DNA of 32,083 bases from CAVRZY01 sp963725415 (GTDB taxonomy: Bacteria > Acidobacteriota > Terriglobia > Bryobacterales > Bryobacteraceae): the NCBI GenBank assembly GCA_963725415.1, contig CAVRZY010000325.1, positions 1-32,083 of the forward strand. The letters are read 5' to 3'. The notes beneath the pieces were generated by a model. It was not told where the DNA came from. It did no database searches and saw nothing but the letters and a program-made list of their open reading frames with translations. Position numbers and translations under genes: made by a program. This document shows positions 1 through 9,900 of this stretch, piece after piece; position 1 is the stretch's first letter; the number at the start of each line of letters is the position of its first letter.

Positions 1-566
1 CTGTAAACCACAGCCACAGAGCGATCCACAGGAGTCCGACGGCGCCGGTGAGCAGGAACGGCCATCGCCACCCGTAACGGGCGGCGATCGGCGTGATGAC
101 CAGCGGGGCTGCCAGCGCCCCGACCGCTGCGCCGCTGTTGAAGATCCCCATGCCGAGGCCCCGGTCTTCTCGCGGCAGCATGTTTGAAACGATACGCGTC
201 GAGAAGGGCCAGTTGACCGACTCACCCAACCCCAACAATGAGCGTGAAGCCATGAAGATCCCCAGACGGCGGATCCAGAACGCCGCTGCCCCGGCGAAGG
301 ACCAGAGACCCACGGCCAGCGCAAGAAGAACCGCAGCGAGAACCGATCCGCGATGAACCCGGCAGCCAGATGGCTCAGGGCATACACCCAGCGAAAGGCG
401 GCCAGAAGCTGGCCGAATGTCTCATTGTTGATCTGGAACTCGTCCATGATCTTGCCCTTACACAGACTCATCGTCTGTCGGTCAAGGTAATTGAGAATCG
501 TGGCCAGAAAGAGGATGCCGCAGAGCACCACTTCCAGTTCTGGGGGACTCTATCTTGTACGGTCAT
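1..566 (-). CDS. MFS transporter, 3' end off window, frameshifted
   Basis: Major facilitator superfamily permease. Reading the minus strand gives a first membrane helix ending in the classic NYLDRQTMSL motif, followed by a loop, GFIADRF (the helix 2-3 signature region), then GLGESVNWPFSTRIVSN and WRWPFLLTGAVGLLW helices. This resembles anion:cation symporter family hexuronate/glucarate permeases, so a sugar acid is a plausible substrate (inference). The gene runs off the left edge. The best start is ATG at 566 (MTVQDRVPQNWKW), which overlaps the end of the upstream aldo/keto reductase and suggests one transcript. Two frame breaks are needed: near 527, where GG probably should be GGG, and near 335 after ADRF. 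Both look like single missing bases. The transporter assignment is firm; the substrate is not. Confidence 0.8.
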
Positions 567-1593
567 TCATCGGACTTTCGTAATAGTCAAAGCTTGGCCC
601 CAACCCGTCCATCAGGGCACGGGTCGCCTCGTTCAGCCTATCGATGATGTCCACCGGCAACGGACCGGAAACAGCTCCGATATTATCCTCCAGCTCTCTG
701 ATGTTCCGTGAGCCGACCAGCGTGCAGGTGATCGCGGGATGATGTACCACCCATTTCAAGGCTATCTGCGGCAGGCTTGTCCCAACCTCTCGACAAATGG
801 ATCGAATGGACTCAAGGGTCTGACGGGTCTGGAGCTCCACCCCGGCCCCTCCATGGCGGACATGATTGCGTTGGCGTGAGTCGAAATGACGGGTCCGACG
901 TTGCCAGACCGGTACATCCTCAAGGCTGGGCCAGATGTCGGCCAGAAGACCCTGCAGCAGTGCGAAGTAGCCGATGACGCCGATTCGTTTCTCAACGCAA
1001 TAGGGCAGGGCCTCATACTCGATGGCCCTGGCCAGGAGATTGTAGGGCAGCTCGTTGACCGCAAGGTCGACCCCTGTGGCGAGAGCCTCCTCCATCTTGG
1101 TGGGGGCGAAGTTGCTCACGCCAATATGGCGGATCTTGCCTTGGTCTCGGAGCCTCATGAGCGAGGAGAAGGCGTCATCCACAGAGGGACAGGGGATATC
1201 TTCCGTGGTGAAATGCCTGATGGCATGCGGCGTGATCGGCCAATGCACCATGTACAAGTCGATGGTGTCGGCCTCGAGTCTTCGCAGGCTGGCCTCGCAA
1301 TGGGCGGGCAAGACGTCCGGCTGAACATGGGATGGACTGATCTTGGTCCCGATGATGATCTCGTCCCGGGAAAGCCCCCGCAAGGCCCGGCCCAGCGATT
1401 GTTCGCTCCCTCCCTCGTTGTAGGCCTCGGCTGTATCGAAGTAAGTCACACCCAGTTCAACCGCCCTTCGGACGACTGCGTCCACGTCCGACTGGTCCTG
1501 CGGCCCCCAGTACTCGCCGCCGCCAAAGGACCAACACCCCATCCCGAGCACGGGCAACTTCAGATCCGAATTGCCACATTGTCGCATGTCCAT
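550..1593 (-). CDS. Aldo/keto reductase
   Basis: NAD(P)H-dependent oxidoreductase of the aldo/keto reductase superfamily, 347 residues, cytoplasmic, TIM barrel. The catalytic tetrad is visible: Asp53 and Tyr58 in FDTAEAYNEGGSE, Lys84 in IIIGTKIS and His117 in DLYMVHWP. The family motif IRHIGVSNF and the C-terminal cofactor-binding stretch TCTLVGSRNIRELEDN are present. The length is normal and the frame is intact. ATG 1593 is followed by a second in-frame ATG two codons later; either could be used. It lies divergent from the nitrilase gene and directly upstream of the MFS transporter, whose start overlaps its 3' end, so the pair may handle a sugar or sugar acid. The physiological substrate cannot be read from the sequence. 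Confidence 0.95.
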   Translation of the reverse strand: MDMRQCGNSDLKLPVLGMGCWSFGGGEYWGPQDQSDVDAVVRRAVELGVTYFDTAEAYNEGGSEQSLGRALRGLSRDEIIIGTKISPSHVQPDVLPAHCEASLRRLEADTIDLYMVHWPITPHAIRHFTTEDIPCPSVDDAFSSLMRLRDQGKIRHIGVSNFAPTKMEEALATGVDLAVNELPYNLLARAIEYEALPYCVEKRIGVIGYFALLQGLLADIWPSLEDVPVWQRRTRHFDSRQRNHVRHGGAGVELQTRQTLESIRSICREVGTSLPQIALKWVVHHPAITCTLVGSRNIRELEDNIGAVSGPLPVDIIDRLNEATRALMDGLGPSFDYYESPMNDRTR

Positions 1594-1787
1594 GGCCTGC
1601 CAGCGACACCCTACAAGAGATTGCTCGCGCAGTCAAGGTGTCTGAGAACTGCTCTCGTGCCGTTCTTTCTGTGGAGAACACTTGACTGGCGAGGGGGGAG
1701 GTAGGATACCATACCGACCGCATGGCCGCAGATGCGTCCAAGAAGGGAACGAACATGCATTCAACAACTAGGAAGGGTTCCGCGATC

Positions 1788-2765
1788 ATGAGACTGCAAC
1801 ATCTACACCCCGTTTGCCGCCTCGCTCTCTATCTGTGTGTGGCCGCACTGGTGGGGACGGCCCCTGGCGCGCAATCGCCCTTACCCGGCCGGCAGGTCAA
1901 GGTGGCTGCCCTCTGCATTGGCTATGGGGGCGACCATGAGCAGAAACTGAAACTCGCCCTGGAGCATCTGGAAACCGCGGGTCAGCAGCACGTGGACATC
2001 GCGTGTCTGCCAGAGGAGTTCGCCGGTACCCAAACCGCAGAGCCCATTCCGGGCCCCACGGTCAACGCCGTCGCCGCGCTGGCCAAAAAGCACAGCATGT
2101 ATGTAATCTGCCCGATTCGGGAACAGGCGGGCCAGGAACAGTACAATACCGCCGTGCTGCTGGATCGCCAGGGTCAGGTGGTGGGGCAGTATCGCAAGGT
2201 GTTCGTGTTCTGGGGCGAGGGTGTCCTTCCCAGCCGTGACGGAGTCAAGGTGTTTGAGACCGACTTCGGCCGCATCAGTATTCTCACCTGCTTTGACCTC
2301 AATTTCCCCGAGCTGTGGCAACAGGCGGACCTGCTGGACGCGGACATCGTCTTCTGGCCCAGCGCCTACACCGGCGGCAGCCCACTCAATGCCATGGCGA
2401 TACTGTATCACTACTACGTTGTGCCCGTCGGGGCCGGCAACCTCATCGACGTCACGGGGCGGACCATCGAACGGCTGGATGAGCCGAAGCCCGGCCAGTT
2501 CATTGCCACGCTTGACCTGGACCGCACGTTCGTTCACGTCGACACCCCCAAGGAGAAGGTGGAGCGACTCCTCCGTGAACACGCAGGTGAAGTCGAGCTC
2601 GAGTCCTTTCCTGGTTCGAAGGCCTGGTATCTACTCCGATCGATCAGGCCAGGCGTCCGGGTACGGGAGTTGTGCACGCAATACAAGATCGAGACCCTAC
2701 GCCAATACCAGCACCGCAGCCGGGAGCAGATCAATGAGGCTCGCAAAGCCGGGAAGAACATATGA
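1788..2765 (+). CDS. Exported carbon-nitrogen hydrolase (nitrilase superfamily)
   Basis: Nitrilase-superfamily amidase-type hydrolase. From the upstream in-frame ATG at 1722, the catalytic triad is Glu98 (CLPEEFAG), Lys159 (QYRKVFVF) and Cys190 (LTCFDLNFPEL). The open frame extends back to 1722, but ATG 1788 gives a clean signal peptide (MRLQHLHPVCRLALYLCVAA, cleavage near GAQS) and has an AGGAAGGG ribosome site about 10 bases upstream. ATG 1755 with AAGGG about 7 bases upstream is the alternative. The C-terminus extends about 60 residues past the hydrolase fold with a charged helical tail (REQINEARKAGKN). An exported nitrilase is unusual, since most family members are cytoplasmic, but such proteins occur in planctomycetes near carbohydrate genes. 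Substrate unknown. Divergent from the aldo/keto reductase, convergent with the PPC-domain gene. Confidence 0.9.
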   Translation: MRLQHLHPVCRLALYLCVAALVGTAPGAQSPLPGRQVKVAALCIGYGGDHEQKLKLALEHLETAGQQHVDIACLPEEFAGTQTAEPIPGPTVNAVAALAKKHSMYVICPIREQAGQEQYNTAVLLDRQGQVVGQYRKVFVFWGEGVLPSRDGVKVFETDFGRISILTCFDLNFPELWQQADLLDADIVFWPSAYTGGSPLNAMAILYHYYVVPVGAGNLIDVTGRTIERLDEPKPGQFIATLDLDRTFVHVDTPKEKVERLLREHAGEVELESFPGSKAWYLLRSIRPGVRVRELCTQYKIETLRQYQHRSREQINEARKAGKNI

Positions 2766-3105
2766 CCCTCACTCCGCCCAGAACCGCCGAGACACGGATT
2801 CTCAGTCCGAACAGGGCTTTTGTCAGTATTTGTGGCTAAATGGCTTGTGCTTGTCATAAAAGGACTTATGACGCTGACCGAAGCGCAGCCAAAGCGTGAC
2901 CGAAGCCAAACCGAAGGTCGTTGTTGCGCGTTTTGTCGCGCACCCCGGCTTGGGTTGACCCATTTCAGGCATTCTGCAATCCCCAGTTCGCTCACGAGCT
3001 TTGCGAAAAACAGGCACCTCTCGCCTGGCAGGGCAGATCCAGCAGTTTGGCACTGGTCCGACGGCCACTTGACAAGCGCAGTGTGTCGCTGGTTCACCAT
3101 CGCGT
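2766..3105. other. Intergenic region between convergent genes
   Basis: This 340-base gap lies between the converging nitrilase and PPC-domain genes. Short open frames exist on both strands but none has a ribosome site or recognisable protein. Around 2876-2918 the motif TGACCGAAGC occurs twice as an imperfect ~20-base tandem repeat. No clear terminator hairpin was found. Confidence 0.5.
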
Positions 3106-5412
3106 CTATTGAATCAGACTGGCTTCTATTTTCGCAATCTCGCGGTTGACGAACTCGTCGGTCAGGAACCAGTCTTGATAGAGGCCCTCGAGCTGCCTCA
3201 AGTACGACTCGACCGATGACCGGGTCAACGTGGGCTTCACATCCTTCGGACGATCCTCGTCGCGGATCGGCGGGCGAATGCGGTCGGCCGGCGGTTGGTA
3301 GGAGGGATCGAAGACTAACACCGGCAGGGTTTCTGCGGGCAACAGGTGGCGCCAGAGGAAGGCCTGCATCTTGTCTTCGGACGGCACGACCGCATGGACC
3401 ACTTCCCGGTCCCCGATCTTCGCCGTGCCTACCAGGGTGACGTTGACAGGCGCTTCCATCGCCGTAAGGCTGGTCTTCACCGACACCCCCACAGCCTCTT
3501 GTTTGGCCCCCAGCGTGGCGCCGGGCGATTCGAGCCCCCGCGGCAGGTCTTTGAAGCTCAGATTGATCGGCCCATCGTATCCGTCCTTGCGGATGGCGAA
3601 AACGGTCACCGACGCGGAACCTCTGCTGGGGATGCAGATTCGGGAGGGGATCAACCGCAGCTCGAAATCAGGCTGCGGCTGGCTGATCCGGAGCCGATAG
3701 GCATACTCCTTTCCGCCTTGGCGACGCGTGTCGCCGAGGTGGATGTAGTATTTCCCGTCGGCGGGTAGCTTCACCATGAGATAGGAATCAGCGTGGTCGG
3801 TGTTCATCCCTGAGCCACCATCGAAATGGTCGTCGTTCAAGGCGATGATCTTGCCGTCCGCTCCGGTCACCTTCAGGAAGGAATCCAGTGGGGAGCCGAG
3901 GCGGCGGGCGGTCACCTCCGCGACGATCATCTCGCCGGCCTTTCCTTCCACCTCGAAGACATCCCAATCGCCCGGGCGATCCGACCGTCCGTTGATGATG
4001 ATGGGGAGAGTCACTTTCTGCGCCTTGGACGGCTCGTCGTTGGATTCCTGCTCCAGGCACTCGGGGAGCGTGTCGAGGGCGAACAGCACGGTACTGGAGA
4101 CGAGACTCCCGTTGGTTGCGGCAAGGAGATGCGTCCCGGGTTTCGCGTCCTGGGAAGGAGGCGACAGCGTGGCCTTTTCCAGATTCCAGCCGTCCATTTC
4201 GATCTTCACCGGCTCGCCCACGCGGCCGCCCAGCGGGAAGATGCTGGTTACGAAGGGCAGTTCACCGATGGTAATGCGATACACGAAGCTCTCCCGGCCG
4301 CGGAAGAGCGCCTCATTGATGGCCAGCACGTATTCGCCGTCCTCGGGAACCTCGAAGGTGATCACCGGGTCGGGGTTGAAGCGGAAATCGTCGTCGTACG
4401 CCAGCTCCTTGCCGTTGGAGTCGGATAGACGCAGCACGGCTTGGAACCAGCCGGGAACGCCATCAGCGACATAAGGCACCAGGTCCCGAGCCTTGGCGGA
4501 GATGACCAGACGCTGTCCCTTGTTCGCCTGGAACCGGTACCGGTTCACCTCGCCCGGTGCAATCTGGCCGTTCATCGTGCACGGCACCGTAATGCGCATC
4601 TCCACCTCTTCCAGCGGCCTCTTGCGCTGGGCAAGATACTCCTTCCCGAGTACGGGGAGCTGGCAGGTTCTCATTGGTTTGCGAGCCACTTCGGGCACCT
4701 GGCCCACGTAGAAGGGCAGCGGGTTGGACACGCCCCGCTTGGTAATCACCCGGATCTCTCGCCGGCCCGGTTTCGCGTCGGGTGCCACCGTGACCTCGGC
4801 AAAGACCAGCTCGGTCTGAGAACGAACGGCCGGAGTGCGTTCATCCTCCGCGAACCTCTTCTGGATCCGTTCGATCAGCTTCTCCTTGGCCACTTCCTTC
4901 TCGGACTTGGGAGCTTCACTCTTGGGGTCCTTTGCGTCCGGCGGCGGCTCTTTGGGCCTCTCCAGCTTCGTACGGCACTTGATGCAGAAGGTAGCATCGA
5001 TCGGATTGGCGGTGCCGCACACGGGGCAAATCAGGAAACGGCCCCCATCCGCTCCGCCCTCCGGGCCGATGGGAGCGGGGAACTCGAACGAGGCCATCTT
5101 GGCCACCATCTCGTCGCTGATCGTCGTTTCCTTCTTCCTCAACTCGTTCAGTTGCTGGTTGAGGAACGACATTTCCTGATTGTCCAAGACCCGGTAGTAG
5201 TCAACCAGCCGAACGGTAACTCCTTCCCTGCTCACAACCAAATCGGAAGCATAGACGAGCCCCTGTCCACCCAACCGTATCGGGAAGGTGGTGCCCTGCT
5301 GGCCACCGGCAGGATAGACGTAACCTATGTACTGGCTCTGCGCCCAAGTTGAGGATGCTGCAGGCACAAGGATAGCCAGCCCCAGGATGAGAAACCTGCT
5401 GAATCTACTCAT
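3106..5412 (-). CDS. Exported PPC-domain protein with zinc ribbon
   Basis: Large exported protein (about 768 residues, intact) of the kind that accompanies DUF1501 and DUF1549/DUF1553 genes in planctomycetes. The signal peptide is MSRFSRFLILGLAILVPAAS with a cut near TWAQS. ATG 5412 is preferred because GGAG lies 6 bases upstream; the in-frame ATG at 5424 lacks one. An N-terminal IPT/TIG-like region is followed by a four-cysteine zinc ribbon, CPVCGTANPIDATFCIKC (Cys129, 132, 143, 146), a charged Pro/Lys linker, and two bacterial pre-peptidase C-terminal (PPC) beta-sandwich domains at about 280-383 and 474-578 (NRYRFQANKGQRLVI, GDWDVFEVEGKAGEMIV). A further Ig-like domain and a helical tail follow. 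PPC domains bind or stabilise other exported proteins. It is the last gene of the triad, 25 bases after DUF1501. The molecular role is unknown. Confidence 0.87.
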   Translation of the reverse strand: MSRFSRFLILGLAILVPAASSTWAQSQYIGYVYPAGGQQGTTFPIRLGGQGLVYASDLVVSREGVTVRLVDYYRVLDNQEMSFLNQQLNELRKKETTISDEMVAKMASFEFPAPIGPEGGADGGRFLICPVCGTANPIDATFCIKCRTKLERPKEPPPDAKDPKSEAPKSEKEVAKEKLIERIQKRFAEDERTPAVRSQTELVFAEVTVAPDAKPGRREIRVITKRGVSNPLPFYVGQVPEVARKPMRTCQLPVLGKEYLAQRKRPLEEVEMRITVPCTMNGQIAPGEVNRYRFQANKGQRLVISAKARDLVPYVADGVPGWFQAVLRLSDSNGKELAYDDDFRFNPDPVITFEVPEDGEYVLAINEALFRGRESFVYRITIGELPFVTSIFPLGGRVGEPVKIEMDGWNLEKATLSPPSQDAKPGTHLLAATNGSLVSSTVLFALDTLPECLEQESNDEPSKAQKVTLPIIINGRSDRPGDWDVFEVEGKAGEMIVAEVTARRLGSPLDSFLKVTGADGKIIALNDDHFDGGSGMNTDHADSYLMVKLPADGKYYIHLGDTRRQGGKEYAYRLRISQPQPDFELRLIPSRICIPSRGSASVTVFAIRKDGYDGPINLSFKDLPRGLESPGATLGAKQEAVGVSVKTSLTAMEAPVNVTLVGTAKIGDREVVHAVVPSEDKMQAFLWRHLLPAETLPVLVFDPSYQPPADRIRPPIRDEDRPKDVKPTLTRSSVESYLRQLEGLYQDWFLTDEFVNREIAKIEASLIQ

Positions 5413-5437
5413 GAGCTTCTCCATTGCCTGCCATGGG

Positions 5438-6855
5438 CTATATGATCTCTTCCAAGAGCCCGGCGGACTTCATGCCTTCGTTTTCGGTGTCCAACACGTA
5501 GGCATCCAGCCCCCAGGGATGGGGCAGCTTGGCCGTGGCGTCGATGCCAGCCAGTAGATACATGCTTCCCAGCAGGTCCGCCGGATAGACGGGTCTATCC
5601 TTGACGTGTTCCCCTTTTCATCGGACGAGCCCACTACGCGGCCGCCCTTGAATCCACCGCCGGCAACCAGCACGGCAAAGACATCGCCATGGTGACCGCG
5701 ACCTCCGTTCCAAGGAGGCTCCCAGGAGATCTTCGGCGTTCTGCCAAACTCGCCGGTACACCAAACCAGGGTGCTATCGAGCAAGCCCTTCTGGCTCAAA
5801 TCCGCAACCAGCGTTGCCAACCCTTGGTCCAACATCGGACACTGTGCCCTCATGGTCGCGAAGTGGCCCCCGTGCGTGTCCCAGCCACCGGGGAAGCTGA
5901 TCGTGATGTAGGGGACACCCGCCTCGACCATCCGCCGCGCAGCCAGGCATTCCTGCCCGAACGTGTGGCGGCCGTAGCGATCCCTGAGTTCCGTAGGTTC
6001 GTTGTCGAGGTTGAATACTTCCTTCCCGCTGCCCAAGATCAACCCGTAGGCTTTCTGCCTGGCCGTCTCGGCGGCGGCCATCTCCGGGGCATCCGCAAGG
6101 CCGTAACCCAAGAGATTGATCTTATCAGCCAATTCACGGCGGGCCTTCTGCCTCGCGTCGTCTATTCCCCGGTTGACGATTCCCTGCACTTCGAAGCGGG
6201 CCGCGCTGGGGTCGCCGCCTGTGGCGAAAGGTTTGTACGCGGGACCCAGGAAACCCTCCTCGGAGAACCGCCCGGCTGCCTCCAGCATCACGACATAGGG
6301 CGGAATCAGCCCCTTGTACTGATCTTTCTTGAAGAAGGTGAAAATGGCGCCCACACTCGGGTAGGCCAGCCGCCCGCCCGGCAGATGACCGGTTTGCATC
6401 AGGTAGGCGGCCGTCTCGTGGCCGTTATTGCCATGGGTCATGCTGCGGATCAGGGAGTACTTGTCGGCCTGCTGGGCCAGTTTGGGGAACAGGAAGCCAA
6501 GTTGGATTCCATCCACGTTGGTGGGGATGACTTTGTCAAAATCACCCATGTAGTCATAGCCCGAACCGGGCTTCGGATCCCAGGTATCGTTGTGCGACAT
6601 GCCGCCCCACAAGAAGATCTGGATGACCGATTTGGTCTGGACTTTCTTGTCCTTGGCCTTCGCTTTAGCCGCGGCATCTCGGGCCGCCTTCTCTTCGGCG
6701 GCTTTCTGCTCGGGCGTCTTCTCTGCCGGGGCTGCGAAGGCGTGCGAGCTCAGACTGCTGGCCGCGATCATGCCCGCAGCTCCCAAAGCGCCGCGCCGCA
6801 AGGCCTCGCGCCGAGTCACTTGCTCTTGCTTTTCTTGATAGTGGTCTGTCCTCAT
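5438..6855 (-). CDS. Tat-exported DUF1501 protein, C-terminal frameshift
   Basis: DUF1501 protein, related to the sulfatase/alkaline-phosphatase-like fold and widespread in planctomycetes. ATG 6855 is chosen over the longer open frame (6915) because AGGGAAGG lies just upstream. The protein begins with a twin-arginine leader (TRREALRRGALGAAG, hydrophobic stretch, cut near AFA), so it is probably exported folded through Tat. Family motifs in order: QIFLWGGMSHNDTWDPKPG, SLIRSMTHGNNGHETAAY, GGWDTHGGHF, CTGEFGRTPKI and GRGHHGDVFAVLVAGGGFKG. A frame break near 5615 (one base missing in GGGGAACACGTCAAGG) changes the tail; beyond it the expected sequence VKDRPVYPADLLGSMYLLAG continues to a TAG at 5438, so the gene is probably whole with about 471 residues. 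An Ala/Lys-rich stretch after the leader echoes the coiled coil of the upstream protein. Confidence 0.92.
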
Positions 6856-6930
6856 GCCTTCCCTTCGCCTTTCATTCCACTTTATTGTCATGCCAGGAAA
6901 TGGATCGTTTCGCATGATGTCTCACCGCGA

Positions 6931-9900
6931 TTAATGCCGCAGCAGAAACTCGGGACTATTGATTAACGCCCAAGCCAGATCGATCCAGGCGTCGTTTCCT
7001 TTTGTCGCTCCGCTCTTGGCATATTCCTCTGCGGCCTTTACGTCAGCCTCCGTCGGAAACCGCGAGAGGATGGTCAGGTAAAGTCTCTCGGCGATCTCAT
7101 TCGGTTTGCCGCCTTGCGAGATGATCGCCGCGAGTTTCGGGCCGCTCTGAAGCTTGCTCTGTATGGCGGCCGAATTGAGCATGTGCAGCCACTGGGTCGA
7201 GGCCAGCTCGTTGACGCGCTCGGTTTCCATCCCCGTAGACCGCGAGGAACGTCCGAACAACGTCAGGAATGAGCTGGTGACGCTGCCGTCCGCCATCGCC
7301 ACCGCAGACATGTCGTGGGGAATATACGTGAAAGGCTCCGGAACTGCGCTGGTGTACAGGTCTGAACTGCCGGTGATTTCGTTCAGCGCGTCGATCAACA
7401 CCTCGGCCTCCACTCGCCGCAAGAGGTAGCTGGCGAACTTGGCTCTTGCTTCCGGCCCTGTGAACCTCGGTGATCGAAGAGAACTGGTACGTGGTCGAGG
7501 TGAAGATCAGCCGCTTCAGTTGCTTCAGATCGTAGCCGCTGGAGACCAGCTCCTTCTCCAGGTAGGCCAGGAGTTCGGGGTTGCTGGGCGGATTATCCTC
7601 GCGAATGTCGTCCGGCTCGTGGATAATGCCGCGTCCCATCGCCCACGCCCAGGTACGGTTGGCGATGGCTCTCGCAAACCAGGGATTTTCCGGCCGAATC
7701 AGCCAATCGGCAAACACCTCCCGCGGATCGCGGTCCGGCGGAATCGTTGTCTTCGTGCCGTCCGGGAGGACGGCCGCCAGCGGCCCGTTCTCGCTCAAAG
7801 GTTCGGCCAACGCCTGCGGAATCTGGTTGGAGACCTTCACCGCCTTGTCAATGGCGTCTACTCCCGGCGCGATACTGCCTGGGACGGAGGTCGAGTGAAG
7901 GGGATCCCAGAAGACGATCTCCTCTTTCCACTCGCTGGTGGGTTTGTAGCCGACCTGCGAGAAGAACACCGCCATGCCGGCGCGACGGTCTTCCGGCCAG
8001 ACGTGGACCCGCGTGCCCATGAACGCCAGTGCCACGACCGCCGCGATGCCCTCCGGAGTCCTGTTTTGGATCGCGCGGTAGAAGTTGACCGGCCCCACGC
8101 GGAAATTGCTCCCACTGGAGGTGAGCAGTTCCCGGGCAAACTGGTCGTACGGCTTATTCTGGGCGATCGATTCCCACACCCAGCGATGATAGGCCTGCGC
8201 CGCGTTGGGCCAGATCTTGACGGGGAACTCCGCTTTGACTCTCAGGATATCACTCCATTTCATCGCCCAGTAATCGACATGCTCGGGCCGGTCGAGGAGA
8301 CGGTCGATCAGGGCGACGCGTTTGTTCTTGTCCGAATCCTGGATGAACGCTTTGGCCTCTTCCGCGGACGGCAGCCTGCCGGTCAGGTCCAGGTAGGCGC
8401 GGCGGATAAACACCGCGTCGGAGCAGAGGACCGGTTTGATACCCAACGCACTTCAACTTCGCAAACATGATTTCATCAATCCGGTTCGCCGGCTTCGGCG
8501 GATCAGGACTCTCCGTGAGGCTGGCCACCTGCCTGGCGGCGACCAGCCGGTAGAGCGCGGCCTTGGCCTGCTCGGCCAGGGCGCGCTTGTCGTCGGCGAT
8601 CTTCATGGCCGCCAGTATACGCCGCCCGGGTCTTGTCCGCTTCCGCCTTCAACGGAGCGGCCGCGGCTTCCGCCTCCTTGGCTGCTTGTTCGTCCGCCAC
8701 GTGTGTCTGTTTGGCCGCGGCGATCCGCTTCTTGAGGTTCTCCAGGGCCTCTTCGGCCGACTTCTTCCGCTGCTTCGGCCCGGTCCAACGTCCTGCGCGG
8801 CGGCGTTGGCCTGAATCGCCGCTTGCTCCAGCTTCTGTTGCACTGGGGTCCAGAGCGGCCTTGGCCGCATTGGCCGCTTTGCGCTTGGCGGCGGCATCGG
8901 CGGCGGCCTGCTTGCTTGCCGCATCGAGCTGGATGAGTTCCTTGGCCGCTTCCTGGGCCGCCTGGTTCGCGGCCGTCGGCGGCGGCCACCTGGTTCTTGG
9001 CGTTGGCCAGGGCCGCGTCGGCGGCCTTCTTCTGCGCCTCCGCTTCGGCCAGCTTCTGCGCGGCGGCCGTGGCCTGAGCCTGCGCCGCTTGCTCGCTCTG
9101 CTGCGCTTGAGCCAGGGCGGCCTTGGCGGCGTCGGCCGCTTTGCGCTTGGCGGCGGCATCGTCGGCGGCCTGCTTCTTTTCCGTCCGGGGACTTGGCGGC
9201 ATCCGCGGAAATCGTCTTGGCCTTGGCCTCTGCCGCCTGGGCCGCCTGCTCGGCGGTCTGAGAAGCCGTGGCGGCAGCGGCCACCTGGTTCTTGGCGTTC
9301 GCCAGGGCTGCGTCGGCGGCCTTCTTCTGGCATCGCGCTTCGGCCAGTTTCTGCGCGGCGGCGTTGGCCTGAGCCTGCGCTTGCTGCTCGCCCTGCTGCG
9401 CTTGAGCCAGCGCAGCCGCGGCATCGGCCGCCGCTTTGCGTTTGGCGGCGGCTTGGGCTGCCGCCTGATTCTTCTCCTCGGCCGTTTTCGCCGCGGCCTG
9501 GGCGGCTTGCTCGGCTGCCTGGGAAGCCGCGGTGGCGGCGGCGATCTGGTTCTTGACGTTCGCCAAGGCAGCGTCGGCCAGTTTCTTCTGCGCCGTCGCC
9601 CGGGCCAGCTTCTGCGCCGCGGCGTCGGCCAGCTTCTGCGGATTCTGCTGGGCTGCCTGTGCTTGGGCCAGGGCCGCCTTGGCCGCGTCGGCCGCTTTGC
9701 GCTTGGCGGCCGCGTCGGCTGCGGCCTGCTGCTTCTGCTCCTCGGACCTGCCGGCACGCTCGGCCATCGCCTTGGCCGTGGCCTCCGCCCCTTGGGCGGC
9801 CTGCTCGGCTGCCTGGTAGCGCCGTGGCGGCGGCCACCTGGTTCTTGGCGTTGGCCAAGGCATCGTCGGCTGCCTTCTTCTGCGCTGGGGCGTCGGCCAG

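Noticed and set aside
886..1704. 272-codon plus-strand open frame
   Set aside because: Shadow of the aldo/keto reductase, which has a full catalytic tetrad on the other strand.
1682..1710. TTGACT with a weak GATACC 17 bases on, as a promoter for the nitrilase gene
   Set aside because: The -10 match is only about 3 of 6, and such boxes are expected by chance in a region this long.
4441..5352. 303-codon plus-strand open frame
   Set aside because: Shadow of the PPC-domain gene; no motif and no ribosome site.
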